From: Pyrocephalus nanus
Taxonomy: Eukaryota; Chordata; Aves; Passeriformes; Tyrannidae
DNA length: 64,000 nt
Direction of reading: 5' to 3'
NCBI GenBank assembly: GCA_038380795.1
Contig: CM076268.1
Span: forward strand, 14,574,001-14,638,000
Under the pieces are notes generated by a model. That model did no database searches. It was not told the DNA's origin and saw nothing but the letters and a program-made list of their open reading frames with translations. Shown here one piece after another: positions 28,340 to 42,400 of this stretch. How positions within the stretch are numbered: position 1 is the first letter of the stretch; every line of letters starts with the position of its first letter. Both the position numbers and the translations under genes were made by a program.

Positions 28340-28541
28340 TCAACAAGGGTGCTGAGACCCTGGCACGGTTTACTCAGAGAGCCGGTGGATGCCCCATCTC
28401 TGGAAGTGTTCAGGGCCAAGTTGGATGAGGCTCTGAGCAATCTGGTCTAATGGAAGGTGTCCCTGCCCATGGCAGATTGGTTAGACAAGATGACCTTTAA
28501 AAGGTCCCTTTCAGCCCAAACCATTCTATGATTCTATGATT
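28340..28541 (+). mobile_element. CR1 LINE 3' fragment (about 200 bp)
   Basis: Reads through the CR1 3' UTR: ctgagaccctggcac, ctctggaagtgttcaggg, ctggtctaatggaaggtgtc, then ccaaaccattctatgattctatgatt at the end. Two intact ATTCTATG octamers remain, suggesting a fairly young copy among those here. Inserted in the plus orientation, opposite to HPSE2 transcription. Confidence 0.95.
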
Positions 28542-29380
28542 CATTTCCACCAGCAGTTTCCAAGATAGTGGAAAAGAGTAATTTTGACAGTCGCATAACT
28601 AACTGCCTTTTTCTGATGATACTGCATAGCCCAAACCAATAGCTGTGAAGGACAGTTTAATTTAGGTGTTGGTGGAAACACAAGGGTTTATTTGCACAAC
28701 TGCTATCACCTACACCTTTACTCTGCTCCTGCTACCACATCCTGCCCTGTGGTCCTGCCTGCCTGTGGTTCCTGCATTAGAAAAGCTGTGTTGCAAATAT
28801 GTAAGAAAGTATTTTGCCTCATGAGTTATTGCAGAGGAAGGAGGCTGGCACATTCAGCAGCTTTTGGGCTGCATGCAGATGAGACAGAAATCTGTGTGTT
28901 TCAGAAAGAAAATATAACTCCAAAAATTAATTCTAAAAGGGTGAGACCCTGATGAAAAGATACCCTGCGTTACAAGCAGAGAGAGCCGGGCAGAGCTAAA
29001 CTCAAAACATTCCAAGCCTCATTTGGTCTGCAAGGTTCCTATCGTCTTCTGTCACACATTATTAAACATAGATCAGAAACAGGATCTGGGATTACAGAAC
29101 AGACTGAACTCTGGACATCAGAAGACACCTGTCCTATAAATAGGAATCATTTACCAGTTCAGAGCAACACACACATGTTTTGGCAACCTCTCAGCCTATA
29201 AAAGCAGAAGCCCCAACTTCAGAATTATCCAAGTGCTATTACTTTAAATGCAAAAGAATGATTTACATCATCATGGCTTAACTCCTCATTTCCCAAATTC
29301 TCATCATGCGTGTCTGCACTGAATAGCACCCAAAAATTAACCCTTCCCAAAGGAAGCCCAGTACCAATTTGGAAAATTGC

Positions 29381-29383
<3 letters not shown>

Positions 29384-29412
<29 letters not shown>
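29384..29412 (+). repeat. T29 homopolymer
   Basis: Longest homopolymer in the window. On the minus strand it is a poly(A) tract, but the sequence before it on that strand has no recognisable retrogene or LINE end. Confidence 0.9.
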
Positions 29413-29416
<4 letters not shown>

Positions 29417-31089
29417 GTAGAGCAGAAATAACAACAAAAAGCAGAATTTTAGGTTTGGAGCTGTTGACTTGGAGCTATTGATTTCTTCAGTAGCTTTTTG
29501 CCTGCATCCCCACACCCCAGGACTTCAACTTCAAAACTCCAAAGTCGATTCAGTCACTTAGATCACAGACTTTGCATGGCAAAGTGCTCAGAAAGACCAA
29601 TTTGGGATTTTGCACAGAGTTGTAATGCTGGGCTCCAATTTGTTGACACTTGGGCTTCTAGGAAAAATTAACAGAAACACGTGCAAGGGTCTGTCTAAGG
29701 GAACAACGCGAAGCGCCGCTTCCAAACAGGTGCAGCCGATTATCTGAGGCAACTCTGTGCAGGAAAAAAAAAAAATGCTGTTTTCTTCACAGATTCTAAG
29801 AGCACTAAAAACTTCCAGATAATGGGAAGTCCCTGAAGCTTTTAGAAAGTGTTTTCTCATACTCCATACCTGGTATGACAGCTGCTTCTTTGCAGCTATG
29901 GGGAGTTGTGGTTTTCCATTTGTGAAAATTCAAGTGAAATCTATCATTTTTTGGAAAGGGCCTAAGTCCTGGTGTTCTCAAATATCTTTACAGGTTGAAC
30001 ATTTGGAAAGAATCCAAGACTCCAATCAGAGCCTGAATATGTGGAAATATTTAACTCTCTAAGAAACAGTATATAAAATAAGCTCTTTCTCTGCTTGATG
30101 ACTATTTCAGGATTGACTAATTACTTGTCATGATGCCAAACACCACAGAGGTGACTCAAGAGGATAATTTTTGAAACTTGAATTTGTAACATTCTATCAA
30201 AGGAAGACTATTTCTGTGTCAAAACCCTGTATCTGGGAATTTATATGCAGCAAGATCATAAATGAACTTGTGGACACCCAAGTTCAGAAGTCAAGTTATT
30301 CAATTAAATACTTGCTTAAACTTCTTTTTTTGGAGGTGGAATGAAAAAGCTTTAAAATAAAGCAGGAAAATAAAGACTACTGTATCAAACACAGATTCCT
30401 CCTGAGGAAAAACTAACATTTCAGATGGTTGGTCTCTGGATCTTGTTTCAGGGAAGGATTTGGTGGCAGGGAGCAAAGACTGCCCCACTGTTCTGGTCAG
30501 CACATTAGCTTCTCCCTGGGGGTGGTTATGGCAAGGAGATGTAGCTAAACTTTCCTAAATTCAGCCACCTCTGGCCAAAACCCCCTGACCTAAACTCAGT
30601 TTTTCTTCTCATACCAACAGATTTCACATCAAGGCCAGGTAGGTTCTGGCATAGGAAGCTCTTAACCAGAAGAGAACCAGAACGCACAGTCCAAGCTCAG
30701 CTTTCCTTCCAGCTGAGTGAAAGGTAACTTTGGCCAAGTTACTAGCAAAGGGTAACAAATTCAGTTTGGTTTCAAGAGCATTTAATTCTTGCCATCACCT
30801 GTTCTCTAGGAGGCACCACACTCACGTTGCATGTTTATACAGGTTGTAAGTATAGAGAGGACCACTAATACAACACACTTTTGCTTCCTGCTTGAAACAG
30901 GTTAGAGAATCTAAAGTAGCAATTACTACATAAAAAGCACAGATACTGTCTGAAACAGATTCAGCAGGAGTGTGGCTTTCAGGATGACACTGGCTGCTAA
31001 TAATCCACCTCATACCCAGTTAGGAACATTCTAGCTTTTATTTTCAGCATTGGAAATCTGCAAATTATTACCCCAAGACTGTGCTGCAT

Positions 31090-31380
31090 TCAGTTCTAAA
31101 TCATAGCTTCTCTTAGAGCCTTTCTTCACTAGTGTTTCAGGATAACTCCTCTGAAGTTTTTCTTCCCCTTGTTGGTACTTGCACATTATGATTAAGTTAC
31201 TTTTTAACTTTCCTTAAGTAGATGTATTTTACTTAAGTCTTGTCTATATTTCCAGGTTTTGGTCCCATTTACTGCTCTTTTCTGAGTCTTTCCCAACCAC
31301 ATAGAATTTTTTGCTAAAATGAGCATGAGAATTGTGTCCAACACTGCTTCCCAATACCAATAGCATTTCCAATGTCAGAG
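31090..31380 (-). mobile_element. Possible ancient antisense LINE fragment (C-terminal region)
   Basis: The plus strand reads 'tactgctcttttctgagtctttcccaacc' and 'gagcatgagaattgtgtccaacactg', resembling the reverse complement of the CR1/L2 region whose sense form encodes a stretch before the 3' end. Low similarity; could be chance. Confidence 0.35.
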
Positions 31381-32441
31381 CTTCCCATTGATCCTTAGAG
31401 GGCTCTGGGTGTGCCTGTCCTCCCAGCTGCTGCTCTGCCCATGTGGCTCATGCCCACCCAGCTATTTGCAACATTCCAAATTCCTTTTTATTTATCTGCT
31501 TCCACCTCAAATTTAACCTTTACTCCTGTAAAGTGCAATTTATACGTGATTATTAGTTCACCTAGAAAACTATTAGATGTCACTTCCAAGCTCAGAGCTC
31601 TACAGGGCTAAAATCTGCCAAAGCCACGCAGAAGATTTGAGAGCAATGCCCTGACACACCACGCAAGATAACCAGAGGCTTTGGCACAGAGAGGACAAAG
31701 ATACAGCAGCTGTTAGAGCCACTATATCTGTTTAATATCCTGCCATTTAAAAGTAACCTTCTAACTCATCACTAGTGTTACAAGGGTGCTTCATTAGTTG
31801 GAGGTGGGTGTTGTGTGGTGTTTTGGGAGGTTTTACCGGTGCCCAGGGGGGCTGGAACTCAGCTCAACAACAACTGGGCGGTAAAGTGAACAGAGGGAAG
31901 AAAAGGGATTAGCGCCATGGGAGGGAGAATGAGAAGGATCTTGGAAGAGAAAAAGCTGCAAAAGCAAAGCAGAAGGGCACAAGGCTGCCGTGAGGGCAGA
32001 TAACCATCAGAACAGGCTGAACTCCAGCGTGGTGGGAGGGGACCAGCAGCACAGCAGCCAGTGTGTGGGAGAAGCAGAGAAGGAGCAGCATGAGCATGTT
32101 ACGAGGCCACGGGGAAGACACAGCTGTCAACCACAGCCCTGCAGAAAGCCATGAGTGGGCTTGGCAGGGGAGATACACATGAAGTTTAGCTTTGGCCAGG
32201 CTGAGAAAAGCAGGCAGCCATCCACCATGGAGGTTATGCAGGATGTGCAAGGCTGGCTGGTAGAGGGAAGAAAGAGGTCTCCTCCAGGGCATTCCCCACC
32301 TCAGATGGGTGAACTGGATCCAAACCAACACTGCAATCCATTACCCTGAAGAATGAAGAGTGGAGAGCAGAATCTCATGTTTGTGCAGCAACGGGGCAGG
32401 CTGAGGGCACAGAACCCAGCCAGGAAAGGAGGAGACTTGTG

Positions 32442-32556
32442 TGATGATGCTTTGAGTAACCCGGTCTAATGGAAGACATCCCTGACCATGACAGGGGGGC
32501 TGGAACTAGATGTTCTTTAAGGTCCCTTCCAACCAAAACCATCCTATGATTGTATG
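32442..32556 (+). mobile_element. CR1 LINE 3' fragment (about 115 bp)
   Basis: Shows cccggtctaatggaagacatccc, ggctggaactagatg, ggtcccttccaacc and an ending catcctatgattgtatg. Same broad CR1 subfamily as the copy at 28.4 kb, 5'-truncated and non-coding. Confidence 0.93.
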
Positions 32557-35500
32557 CGGAGCAGCACCTATCAATAGCAGCTCTAGCACTTTGTTTCCTT
32601 ACATCACCCCTGCAAGGCACAGAAGGCATCTGTGGCTTGGGCCGCCTGGAAAATCCTGCCACCATCCTCAGACAACAAAGTCCGTTTTTCCTTCTTCCAT
32701 ATTCACCTGCTGAGTGGCTCAGAGACTGGCAGTGTTGCTGCCTGGCAGGCATAGTACCCAGCACCATGGTCAGCCTTCCAGAGATGCAACCTCCCTGCCC
32801 ACCCAGCTCACCCCAAGCAGCACTCTCCCTTGTTTGCTCCCAAGTGCTTTCCCCACAGACTTGTTCCTTACAACCTCTGACAGAGCATCTCACTCCGAGA
32901 CCCACCCCAGCAGCATGAACAAAGTGTCCCAAGCCTGCCTGGCTGCTTGGGACAACCTTTCTGCACCAGTCCAAGGCCCCATATCCCCCCAAGCTCTCTC
33001 CCTGTGGCAGGCACAATACAGCCTCAGCACCCTGCTCCTGCACCACTGCCACCTTGGGGCACACAAAACCAGCCCTCCCCACACAAGCACTCACAGGTAC
33101 CAGTGCCCTCGTCCAGCAAGGAGATAGAGACAAAGGTTAAGTTCTATATGTGTGAGGAAAAGCAGACAGCTCCGCAAGGCACTAGAGATGAGCAGGCTGG
33201 GAGAGAGGCTGTTCATGCCAGTAGGCTCAGATAGCAAGCCCTGGTGGCATAACCACCTAAATTAGGTGCATAAATTTAGGTGCACATCCACTTAAAGGCA
33301 AAGCCTCCATAGGTACACACTTTCGCTGCTATGTGCATACACCCCTACAGCTACAGTCTGCTACTGATCCAGTAACTGCCACTGTTCCCAAGTTTCTGTT
33401 CTGTGTAGTAGATAACACACAATGGTTTAGACCCACAGCTTTCCTGTGCTAGTATGTGTTAGCAAGCACCTAGAAACTGTTATACAACATCAAAAGATTT
33501 CCAGAAGGACCTTCTACAGTTGGTATGATTGTTACTTTGTCAGACATCTAAGCAATTTCTTGGCCTGTGCCCTCCAAACCTTCCAAAAAAGCCTCCAAAC
33601 AAATCCCAGAGCTGAATCAGTTTCCTCCATTTAGAGGCTCCACTCATTTTTTTTCTAGGATTCCCATTTTCTTTCCTCCTTTTTCGTTACAAATATATAA
33701 ATAGTCACATCGTCATAGGAGACAAGTAGAGACTGACTCTTATGGGTAAAAAACAGATGTTTCCCAATCTTCCCTAACAAAGTAATATTTTATATATGGC
33801 TCTTCAATGGATTTATAGCCAATGAAGGGATGTTACTACATTAGCTCATGGAGGGGGTGGGTGATAAAAACTGGAAAGGAAGAGCCAGACGAGGAAAAAA
33901 GAAGCTATCCAGAGCGCTGCAATTGGAGAAGCATGACAAATGGGCAGCACAGTTTTAGAGGGCTTCGACAGCAAGGCAGATTGCCTGGCTGGGAGTGATT
34001 GTCCACAGCTGGAGCATCGCAGAGACCATCTGGTATTTCTTAAACATGCTTTCCCCAGGTGATCCAATTCTTGGAGTGCCCCAGCAAAAAGAAGAAAAAA
34101 AGGCCTGCTAGTCTCAGTCCCATTTCCAGAGTTCCCCTAATTAGTTAATAGAATTATATTTGAACTGGTTTCAGTTTCTCCTACAAAACCTTTGCTTTTG
34201 CCACCTTTTCATCAGAGAAAAAAAAAAAGTTTAAGTCATGGAGGTTTTAATTTCTTCAGTAAAGTCAATGATTGTGTCTCTTGGCGCAGCAACCCGATAT
34301 AAAACTTAATGAAGTAAAGAGAGATCCAAAATTTCTTTTGAACACCTTGTAACCTTGCTTTTCCCCCACCACTTTTAGTTGCACAAAGCATGCAAATCCA
34401 CAGGCTCTCACATTACTCTCCCACCCCCATGTATCCATCCCCAGTATGAGCCTCTGAAAAGCAGAGCATAGACTGCATGGGGGACTCCAAGAAACTTTTA
34501 TTTCCAGGATTTTGACCCTTTTCTCAGCTTGGAAAAAAAGTTAGAGTTAATTAACTGTGCATGCCACACAGTCCTGTCCCCACAGCAAAGAGGACTGTCA
34601 GAGGAGCGGTACAACCACATTTGGTGCTGCCCTTGTGTTCCCTACAAGACATCCCTTTCCCGAGCCAGGAGCATTGGGAACAGCTAATGAAGAAAAGAGC
34701 AAGAGAAAGCGGTAAATAATAAATGAATGGACAGATGGAAAAAGGGTTAGAGCAAGCAACTGGAGAACAAGCCTTGGGAACCAAACCGCGTTCCCACCAG
34801 CAGGCAGTGCCCCCACAGAGCAGTGTGGGGCAGGAGCCAGGGTCCAGCCACAGAGATTATCCCAGCCACTCCCCGCCAAGCCAAGGCTTACCATCCGTGC
34901 CTTTCCCCACTCCTCTCTGTTTTCCCCATGAGTTAGCCCAGCCACAAAGCATGGGTCTGTCAGACGTATCCTGCGCACAACAGTCACACATCCCCGATCC
35001 CCGGCTGCACGCTCCTCAGCGGCACGTAAATAACAACTCCTGTTATTTTTCACAGGGAGCAAATACATAGGGAGGGTGGCTGGAGTGCTGAAGCAATACT
35101 CTTCCAACTGCAGCAAAATTTGTTGCTATGTCACAATTTTCTAGGGTAGTTTTTAAAAATGCTGAAAACTCACCAGACACAGAGTTTCCTGCTCTGTCCA
35201 CATTAGCAGCTACCTTCTTCAAGCCTGTATTTGATAAAAGCTAGTGGGACAGTAATCCCAGTCAAAAATACATACCCAAGGTGCTTCAACATGTCCAGGC
35301 TGGGAAAAAAAAAACAACTAATTAAAGTATTAGGGAAAAAATACTGGACAAAATAATCCAAATGAATATTCAAAGGGGTTTTTGGTCAGGCTTTTTTGCA
35401 CTGTTTTGAGGTGGTTTAGATGGCCAAAATCAGCATATTCCACCACCATGCTGGAAGGGGATTTTGGCAGGAAATCCATCCTTACGCAGTGGTATAGACA

Positions 35501-36245
35501 GAGATAATAGAAGACAATATAAGCCTTGATTGTAAAGCCAAAGAAATAGCAACCAGCTGCAAATTGCAGAGTATAGAAAATTAATAAAGTATTTAAAAAT
35601 ATGTTGGAAAAATTCATGCCTTCATGAGTTAAGAGTGAGTGGGTATTTAAATACAGAGGAAATAAGGGAAATGTGAAAAAAAGATACAGATGCCTTATTT
35701 TGTGCACTTGATAAAATTACCAATGTAACTACCAAAATATAAATACATGTGCTCTGTATTGAGGAAAAAAAAAGATGATGAACTCATCATGAGACGATTA
35801 TATACACCACCATTTACTAACGACCAAGAGATGTATTAGATAACATCTGCTTTAGATAAACACTGTTAAATCACCCACCCTGGATAATTTGCACCTCCAA
35901 GTGTGCTAAGGAGATCTCTGACCTGCTAATGCTAATTTTTAATAAATCTTGGAATGCCAAGTAACTCTAGAAGGGTAGGTGAGCCCTAACCCCATGTTGG
36001 CACTTCAGCAGGACTCACTGACCTACAGACCAACAGCCAGTCATGCTGACAGCAGAACTTCACAAACAAATTAAAAGTCAATATGAGAATCTACCAATAA
36101 TTAATTATATTCATGTCTCAGCTAATTACCAGACAACATATGTTGTACAGAATCAAGTTCTCTCTAACTGATGTTACAGCTTGATTTAAGAACAAGCATT
36201 AATAGAAATAATTTGGCATAAGTAGACAGATAGAAGTGGCTGATG
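32557..36245. other. Intron 3 segment with no recognised gene
   Basis: Contains a 252-codon minus-strand frame (32375-33133) and overlapping plus-strand frames in the same GC-richer block. The frame begins inside a CR1 tail and shows no domain. The rest is AT-rich unique sequence with a small palindrome at 33254-33268. Confidence 0.5.
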
Positions 36246-36249
36246 AGAC

Positions 36250-36720
36250 AAAAACCTATCCATCGCCTGCTTCCCATCCCATAGGATGCAGTGTTTTTAC
36301 CAATCATTTAGATAAATACAAGATCCTTGGAGGCAGCTTGCAGACAGCACAAATGAAGGTTAGCAAATAAGGAACAAAACATCCTTCATTTACCCTGTGA
36401 TCCAATTTGTATGGCTAAATGGCCACCATCCAATGAAGCGTGCTTTAATTCAGCCAAGCACAAGATAATACACGTACGGGAAAACAATATAGGGCTTGTA
36501 TCTCCGGGATGGAAAAGTCTGTTCTGCATGGCCACAGGTCGGAGGAGGAGGTACGACAGGACTTTGGCAAACTGAAGCTTAAGGAGCCACATCTATTCAG
36601 CTTAAAAAAGAGAAAAATCCACAAGATTTGACTGCTGTTTTATGGCAGTAAGGTGTTAAATTAGTGTAGGAGGAGAAGGTGTTTTTAACCCGGTGGAAAG
36701 AGGCAAAGAAAGATCCAGGG
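36250..36720 (+). mobile_element. Ancient CR1-like LINE fragment (3' half of ORF2)
   Basis: Decayed similarity to the 3' half of CR1 reverse-transcriptase ORFs: a stretch like 'catttagataaatacaaga', another like 'ttcagccaagcacaagataatacacgtacggg', and 'ctattcagcttaaaaaagaga', in the right order on the plus strand. Frame is fully lost. Much older than the CR1 tails elsewhere in the window. Recognised by eye from memory of sauropsid CR1, so the borders are approximate. Confidence 0.6.
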
Positions 36721-36959
36721 GTTGAAAGTCAGAGCTAAGCACAGTGCTGACAAAGAGGAAAAGTATCATGAGCACAGAGAAGGATGAGAAACATCACACA
36801 AGGAGGTCTGAATGATCTTGGGGGCCCAGCATAAAAGCAGGGGGTGAAACTCAATAGTACAGAAGGCAGGTATAAAACCCACTGTGTAACGTAAGACTGG
36901 AAGGAGCCCAGACACTGGCACACTGGGGGTCTGCTTTAGGCTACAAAATCAGGGAGATC

Positions 36960-39420
36960 AGAAGCACAGGCTTATTGGGAGCATCTGAAACACAGAACCT
37001 GCTGGTAATTAGGGACCTTTAACTGCCCACACATTTGCAGGGAAAGGAAGACATCAGAAACAGCCTTGCATCAAGTTCCTGGAATGCACCAACAAAAAAA
37101 ATTGTGAAAGAAGAGAGAGGAACAAAACTAGGAAGAAGGCTCCTCAAAGTTTGATTCTCATCTACAGAGAAAAACTGAGGAAAGCCATGCAGGTGGAGAG
37201 CACCGCAGGTGAGGAAGCCTGAAATTAGTGTTAGTACTTGTTTGGAAAAGAATGGGAAATAATGGCAGAGTAAAATTAGTGCTTTGTAAGAACAGAGGGT
37301 TTGGTAATCTGAGAGGGTTGGCAAGTAAGATTTTGTGCCAAATGGACAGGGAGTTCAGGAAAGATGGTGTTTTGTAAACACGCAGAAAGATAAGGGAGCA
37401 GATGTAAATTATCTTAGCGTGGGGGTATGATAAGGGTAGATCACAGACTTCCCCATGGCTCACAACATGCAAAGGAGAAATGGCAATTCCATCAGCTAAT
37501 ATGGATGAGCACAAAGGAACAGCACCAGGAGAGAGTGACAGAGCGAAAGAGCCAAGTGCTCTAGAAACTGCTCGCATCAGGGATTGTCAGCAGTAACGAG
37601 GAGACATTTGATAACTACATCGGTGGGAAGAGGCAGACCAAAGAGTTCAGCACCTCCTGAGCAACGAGAAAAGGTTAATAGATTGGTTTATGACACTGAA
37701 CACGCCACAAGCCCTTCCAAAGCTGTTAGTGCGTGTAAGCCCTCCCCCCTTCCACCAAAAATCTGTTTTCTGTTAGGTTTATGTGTTTTCTTTATTCTCT
37801 ACACAGCACCCAGCACTGACTGGTTCTGGTAATGACCTTACATACTATAATGTACGTAAAACTGCTAATTTTAAGATGCAAAATGTATAAAATATCTTCC
37901 TTGTGAGGCTATTTAAATTGCACAGTAAATTGAATTTAATAAATTCTGAACACGTCACAAGAAGCCATATTTCCCACAGTTACAAAAGCAATAACGTAAT
38001 CAGATAATGAGAAAGCCAAAGTGTGGCTTAACAGACTAGAGGGTGTCACCTGAAAAAGAGATTCACCTTCATGACCTCTCTCACACACACACATGTTGTC
38101 AGCACAAAACGAGTTGTAAAACTACTAATTAGGGTAAGAGAAGGCAGGGGATCCCAAGGGTTTGGCTCACAGCTGTCTCAGGAAGCAAAGAGGAATAAAT
38201 TGGGACAGAATTTCACAATAGTCAACAACTCACAGAGTTAAAACAGAAATGTTTAATGCTTTTGTTGGTTCAGACTTCATTTAAAAAAAAAAGATAAAAT
38301 TATAAGAGCACAAAGTTAATATAATTCAAAGCAGCAGAGTAAAAGTATGTCTGGTAGCACCTGAGCAGAATAAAAATTACGGGAAGTTTGATGTTTTCAA
38401 ATAGGCTGAGGTCCATCAGCAACTATCTACGGGAATTTCTGGAAGACAAATGAGGTTTCAAAAGACCGGAAAAGGGCAAATATACTGGCTATATTTAACA
38501 GGTTGAAAAATCAAGGAAATTGCAGGCCAGCCAACATAACTTCAATTCCTGGAAAAATTTTGAAACAAATCATCAAACAATCCATCTGCAATGAAAGGGC
38601 TGGATGCAATAGCCCTGCCATGTGAAGGCAACCTGCCTTCTCTTTGATAGTGCAAAAGGGTCTCGTATGTGAGACAGAGGCAACAGATGTTGTATATCTC
38701 TACTTTCTCAAGACTATACCTCCAGTTTTGTGTAGCATTTTAATTATAAAATCACAAAAATAGAGACTACATGAAATTCCATGTGGGGAACGCACAGCTG
38801 GTTGGGAAATAGTACACAAAATTGCATGCATGAACAAGTAATACTGTAGCAAAAATTCCATGATTACACAGACAGGAGTGTCACGCACAAGGTACACAAA
38901 ATAACCCCACTGCTTTTCTCAGTCAAGAAAGGCCTCAGCTACAATAGTGGTCTCATTTCAAGGCAATGAGCTTCAAAAGCATCCCAGACCCACTGGAGAG
39001 AGCCCAAGGGACCCCAACAAAAGACAGAACCACAAAAAAATTGTAAAGAGGGCTGAAAGGGACCTCAAGAGGCAGAATCAACCACGCATGTGTCATTCAA
39101 ATTGAAAATAAAATGGACATGAGAAAAGAGCAAATGAAAAGCAGTTGTTCAGCACAGAGAGCAAAAGTCTTCAGGGAAACATGATAACAAGCCTCAAATA
39201 TGTAAAAGATTTCTGCAAAAGAAAAGGAGTGCTGTAAGCTGTTCTCCATGTCCACGGGAAGAAGACATGCCATCATGGGCTTAAACTGAAGGAAGAGATT
39301 TTAAAAATACCAACTCCACAATGATATAGCTAATTATGCCCTAGAACCAACTGCTGAGGGAGGGCACATCACTGTCATCACAGAAGGTTTTAAAACAAGG
39401 ATAAAGCCACATCATCTGAA
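36960..39420 (+). mobile_element. Ancient CR1-like LINE relic, endonuclease to 3' part
   Basis: Three blocks occur in CR1 order on the plus strand. At about 36998-37035 'taattagggacctttaactgcccacacatt' resembles the endonuclease GDFN region. At about 38455-38580 'accggaaaagggcaaat' to 'aaacaaatcatcaaacaatccat' resembles the reverse-transcriptase segment. At about 39185-39300 'aggagtgctgtaagctgttctccatgtccac' resembles the C-terminal part. All are broken by many stops and indels. No functional ORF survives. The copy follows a separate old fragment at 36.25 kb. Confidence 0.6.
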
Positions 39421-39429
39421 TCGGTCATC

Positions 39430-42400
39430 AGTGATGACCCCATAACCTGGGTGAAGCTGCTGCCTGGCTGCTGAGCCCCGAGAGCCTGCTGGCTTTACAC
39501 AGACATGTTCAGGAGCACCATATATTTCAGCTGTGCACCAAACACCCTCAGAAGGCTGTGCAGTAAAAACAAACAGTCACTTTGTTTGAGAATGAGCTCA
39601 TATAAACAACTGATAATGGCACAAAAACATTCAGTTACAAGAGATTGTTTACCATGATTTATTTTTCCCAGCACCATTCCATTGATTCTGATCCCAAGGT
39701 CTCAGAAGACACCTGCAAACCATCCTCAAAAGGCTGGCACCTCTGCTGGTCATTTACTGTGGGCTCAGTACAGATACGTTTTTAATGACATTACAATTTT
39801 CCTGTTACCCTCCTCCCACGAAAACCTCCAGTGTTTCGCAGCAGTTCTCTGCCCCTCTTTCCCATTGGAGTTGATGACATAATTGTCTTCCCCTTGCTAA
39901 CATGACTTCCCCACCAGTATCCCAGTTGCGCTAATCAAGGAGACTAGCTCAGGGAAATTATTTTCACTGTGTTTTTAGCTTTGAATGCTGCATTTTCTTC
40001 TTCAGGCCCAACCAAGATGTCAAGCCCCCCAGAGTTTGACTAATTTTCCAACTGTACCAGCTGGTCACACAAAAGATATTGCCTCTCCTTATACACCTTT
40101 CCCCAAGTGGATACCAGGTACAGATTTGTCACAGAAAAGGCTAGAAGATGCCCTCTTGAGGTCCTTTTCAGATCTATTTTGTACTATGCTGTGAATAACG
40201 TGTGTAACTTATAGGGACTGTGATGGACAGAAGGGCAGAGAGCTTGATCCAAAAGACACTGTCAGGCCTTTACACAGCCCCAGAGATCACTCTCCTTGAA
40301 GAAAAGCTTGGGAGCAAGTGCAGTGCAGACCACCCCAGTGCAGTAAAACAGCTATGATACATATGACTGCTGTGCAGACCACAGGACATTTAGGTTGCTG
40401 ATCCCAAACAAGCTGCCAAAAAGGCAAGGAAGCTGTACTTATCTCTGCAACAACCCTCTGAGGTATCACCTCACAAGGTGGCCCCCAACCAGCCACATGG
40501 AGTTAGCTGTACCTGGGGATAAAACCCGTCTGGGGAAAACTCCAGCAAAATTAACCAGAGTAGCCTTGCTGCCCAGCAGCAGAGGCACCAAAAACATACC
40601 CAGCCCCATGCCCTGCTCCCTGCACAGACTCTCTTGCAAGGGAAGCCTCTGAGCCATGGTCCTCTCCAGACCCACCAGGTCCCAGACACTATCAACATGT
40701 CCTGCTCCAGGACCACCATCTCCCAGAGCCACAGCATTCGACAGGAATCACAAAACCACCAGGGGAGGTTCACAAGTGCAGGAAACAAACATGTCACAGG
40801 TGCTCGACCTGAGCCATGTGATTCACTGCCAAAGAATAAGCACACCTCTGGCTCTTGCTGTCTTTGGGGAGACACAAAAAAACATATTTCTGTGGGACAG
40901 TGTCTCACTTGAAAGCTCTTCATACCGACACATTGTCCTCATCTTTGCTCTATGCCACCTCCACATAAGTTTTCTGCAGTAGCCACACACGTGCTCTGCT
41001 CCCCAACACTCTGCTTTGTTCCATTCATCCCATCATTACACATCCCACTGGTGAAAAACTGGTGTGCACACTGTCACCATCACCTCACATCCCCATACCA
41101 CTTACCTTGAACAAAGAGGGTCTCTGCCTGGCTGCTTACATCTCCAAAAGTAGACTTTTTTCAAAGAAAAACCTCACACAGATCTCATAACTGCTGTTAT
41201 GGCAGAATTTAAGCTATGTAATTACCTTAACAGGGTACTGTAAAACAGTGTAAAACACCTGATTGGAGTGTTGGACACAGACAGTGAAATCCACTCTTTG
41301 GCAGCTCTCAGCTCTGTTCCTAGCAGTTGCCACCTGAGTTTAACCCCTTCAAGTCTCTCTCAGTGCAGCTGGAAGAGAGACTCTGCTAATGCTCCACTGT
41401 GGGTCCACAGCGGAGCATTTTGTGCCCTGTGGGGAGGGTCTGCCCTCTTTACAGCTGTTTTTAAAGGCTGTGTTGAATGATATTACAGGATGGAGGGCTC
41501 CCACCACACACCCTGTGGTCTCCTCAGCTGAGCTCTCCTTTTCAGGGCAGACATGGTGGGGTAGGACAGGCTGGAGAGCTGTCATCATTAGTCTCTTGAT
41601 GCAGTGAAGTAATCTGAGTTGCAGCTTCAGGCAGAAGGTAGAGCAGAAAGAAGAGATGTTTCTCCATAGTTCAGAACGAGAAGTGGGGCACTATTTTATT
41701 TGCTCTGGATGGGAACTCTTAGAAGGAAATGTATAGTCTGTACTTGTTTCTTGGGAAGCTCATTTACACTTAACACTTCATGTAAATACAGGAGGGGACA
41801 GTTTTTCACATATGTCTGTTGACCTGAACAATCCCCTCTTCCATGGGCTTAACAGGCTTCACTTAATAATAGCACAGAAACCTGTGGATATCAAGTCTCT
41901 TAAAGTACAAATACAATACACTACCCCAGCCCAAACTGGCACCACAGATGGAGGAATTCATATTTAATTTATCAGAGCTTTGCCTTCTGCTGCCCCACTC
42001 TCCACAAGCTCACTCCCTGAAACCTGCATGCATGATGGGTCTCTACTGCCCCAGGCAGTTCCTCACACCTCACCTGCTGACAGCCCAATGCTGTGCATTC
42101 ACCCCTCAGTTCCAGGGCTCCAAAATGGCCTTCCTGTCACCTAAACATTTCTCTTAAGGGCTGCAAAGGAGGGAAGCCTGCTGTGAGGATTGCAACTTCT
42201 ACTCCATCTGATACAAAGTGTTGAAGAATCACTGCTTGCTCCAGTGAGAGAAGTGTTTCTAGGGAAAGATTCCTTCTCCTCCTCTATTGCACCACAGGCT
42301 GAGCTCAGAAAGCCAGTTCCCAGAGGAGAGCAGGTAATGCTGTGCACTCTCCCTCTGCTCTACCACAGACTCACCCTGGAGCACCAGAGATGCTGATCTG

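Noticed and set aside
32375..33133. 252-codon minus-strand ORF in intron 3
   Set aside because: Runs across a CR1 tail, has no known domain and is overlapped by plus-strand ORFs of similar size.
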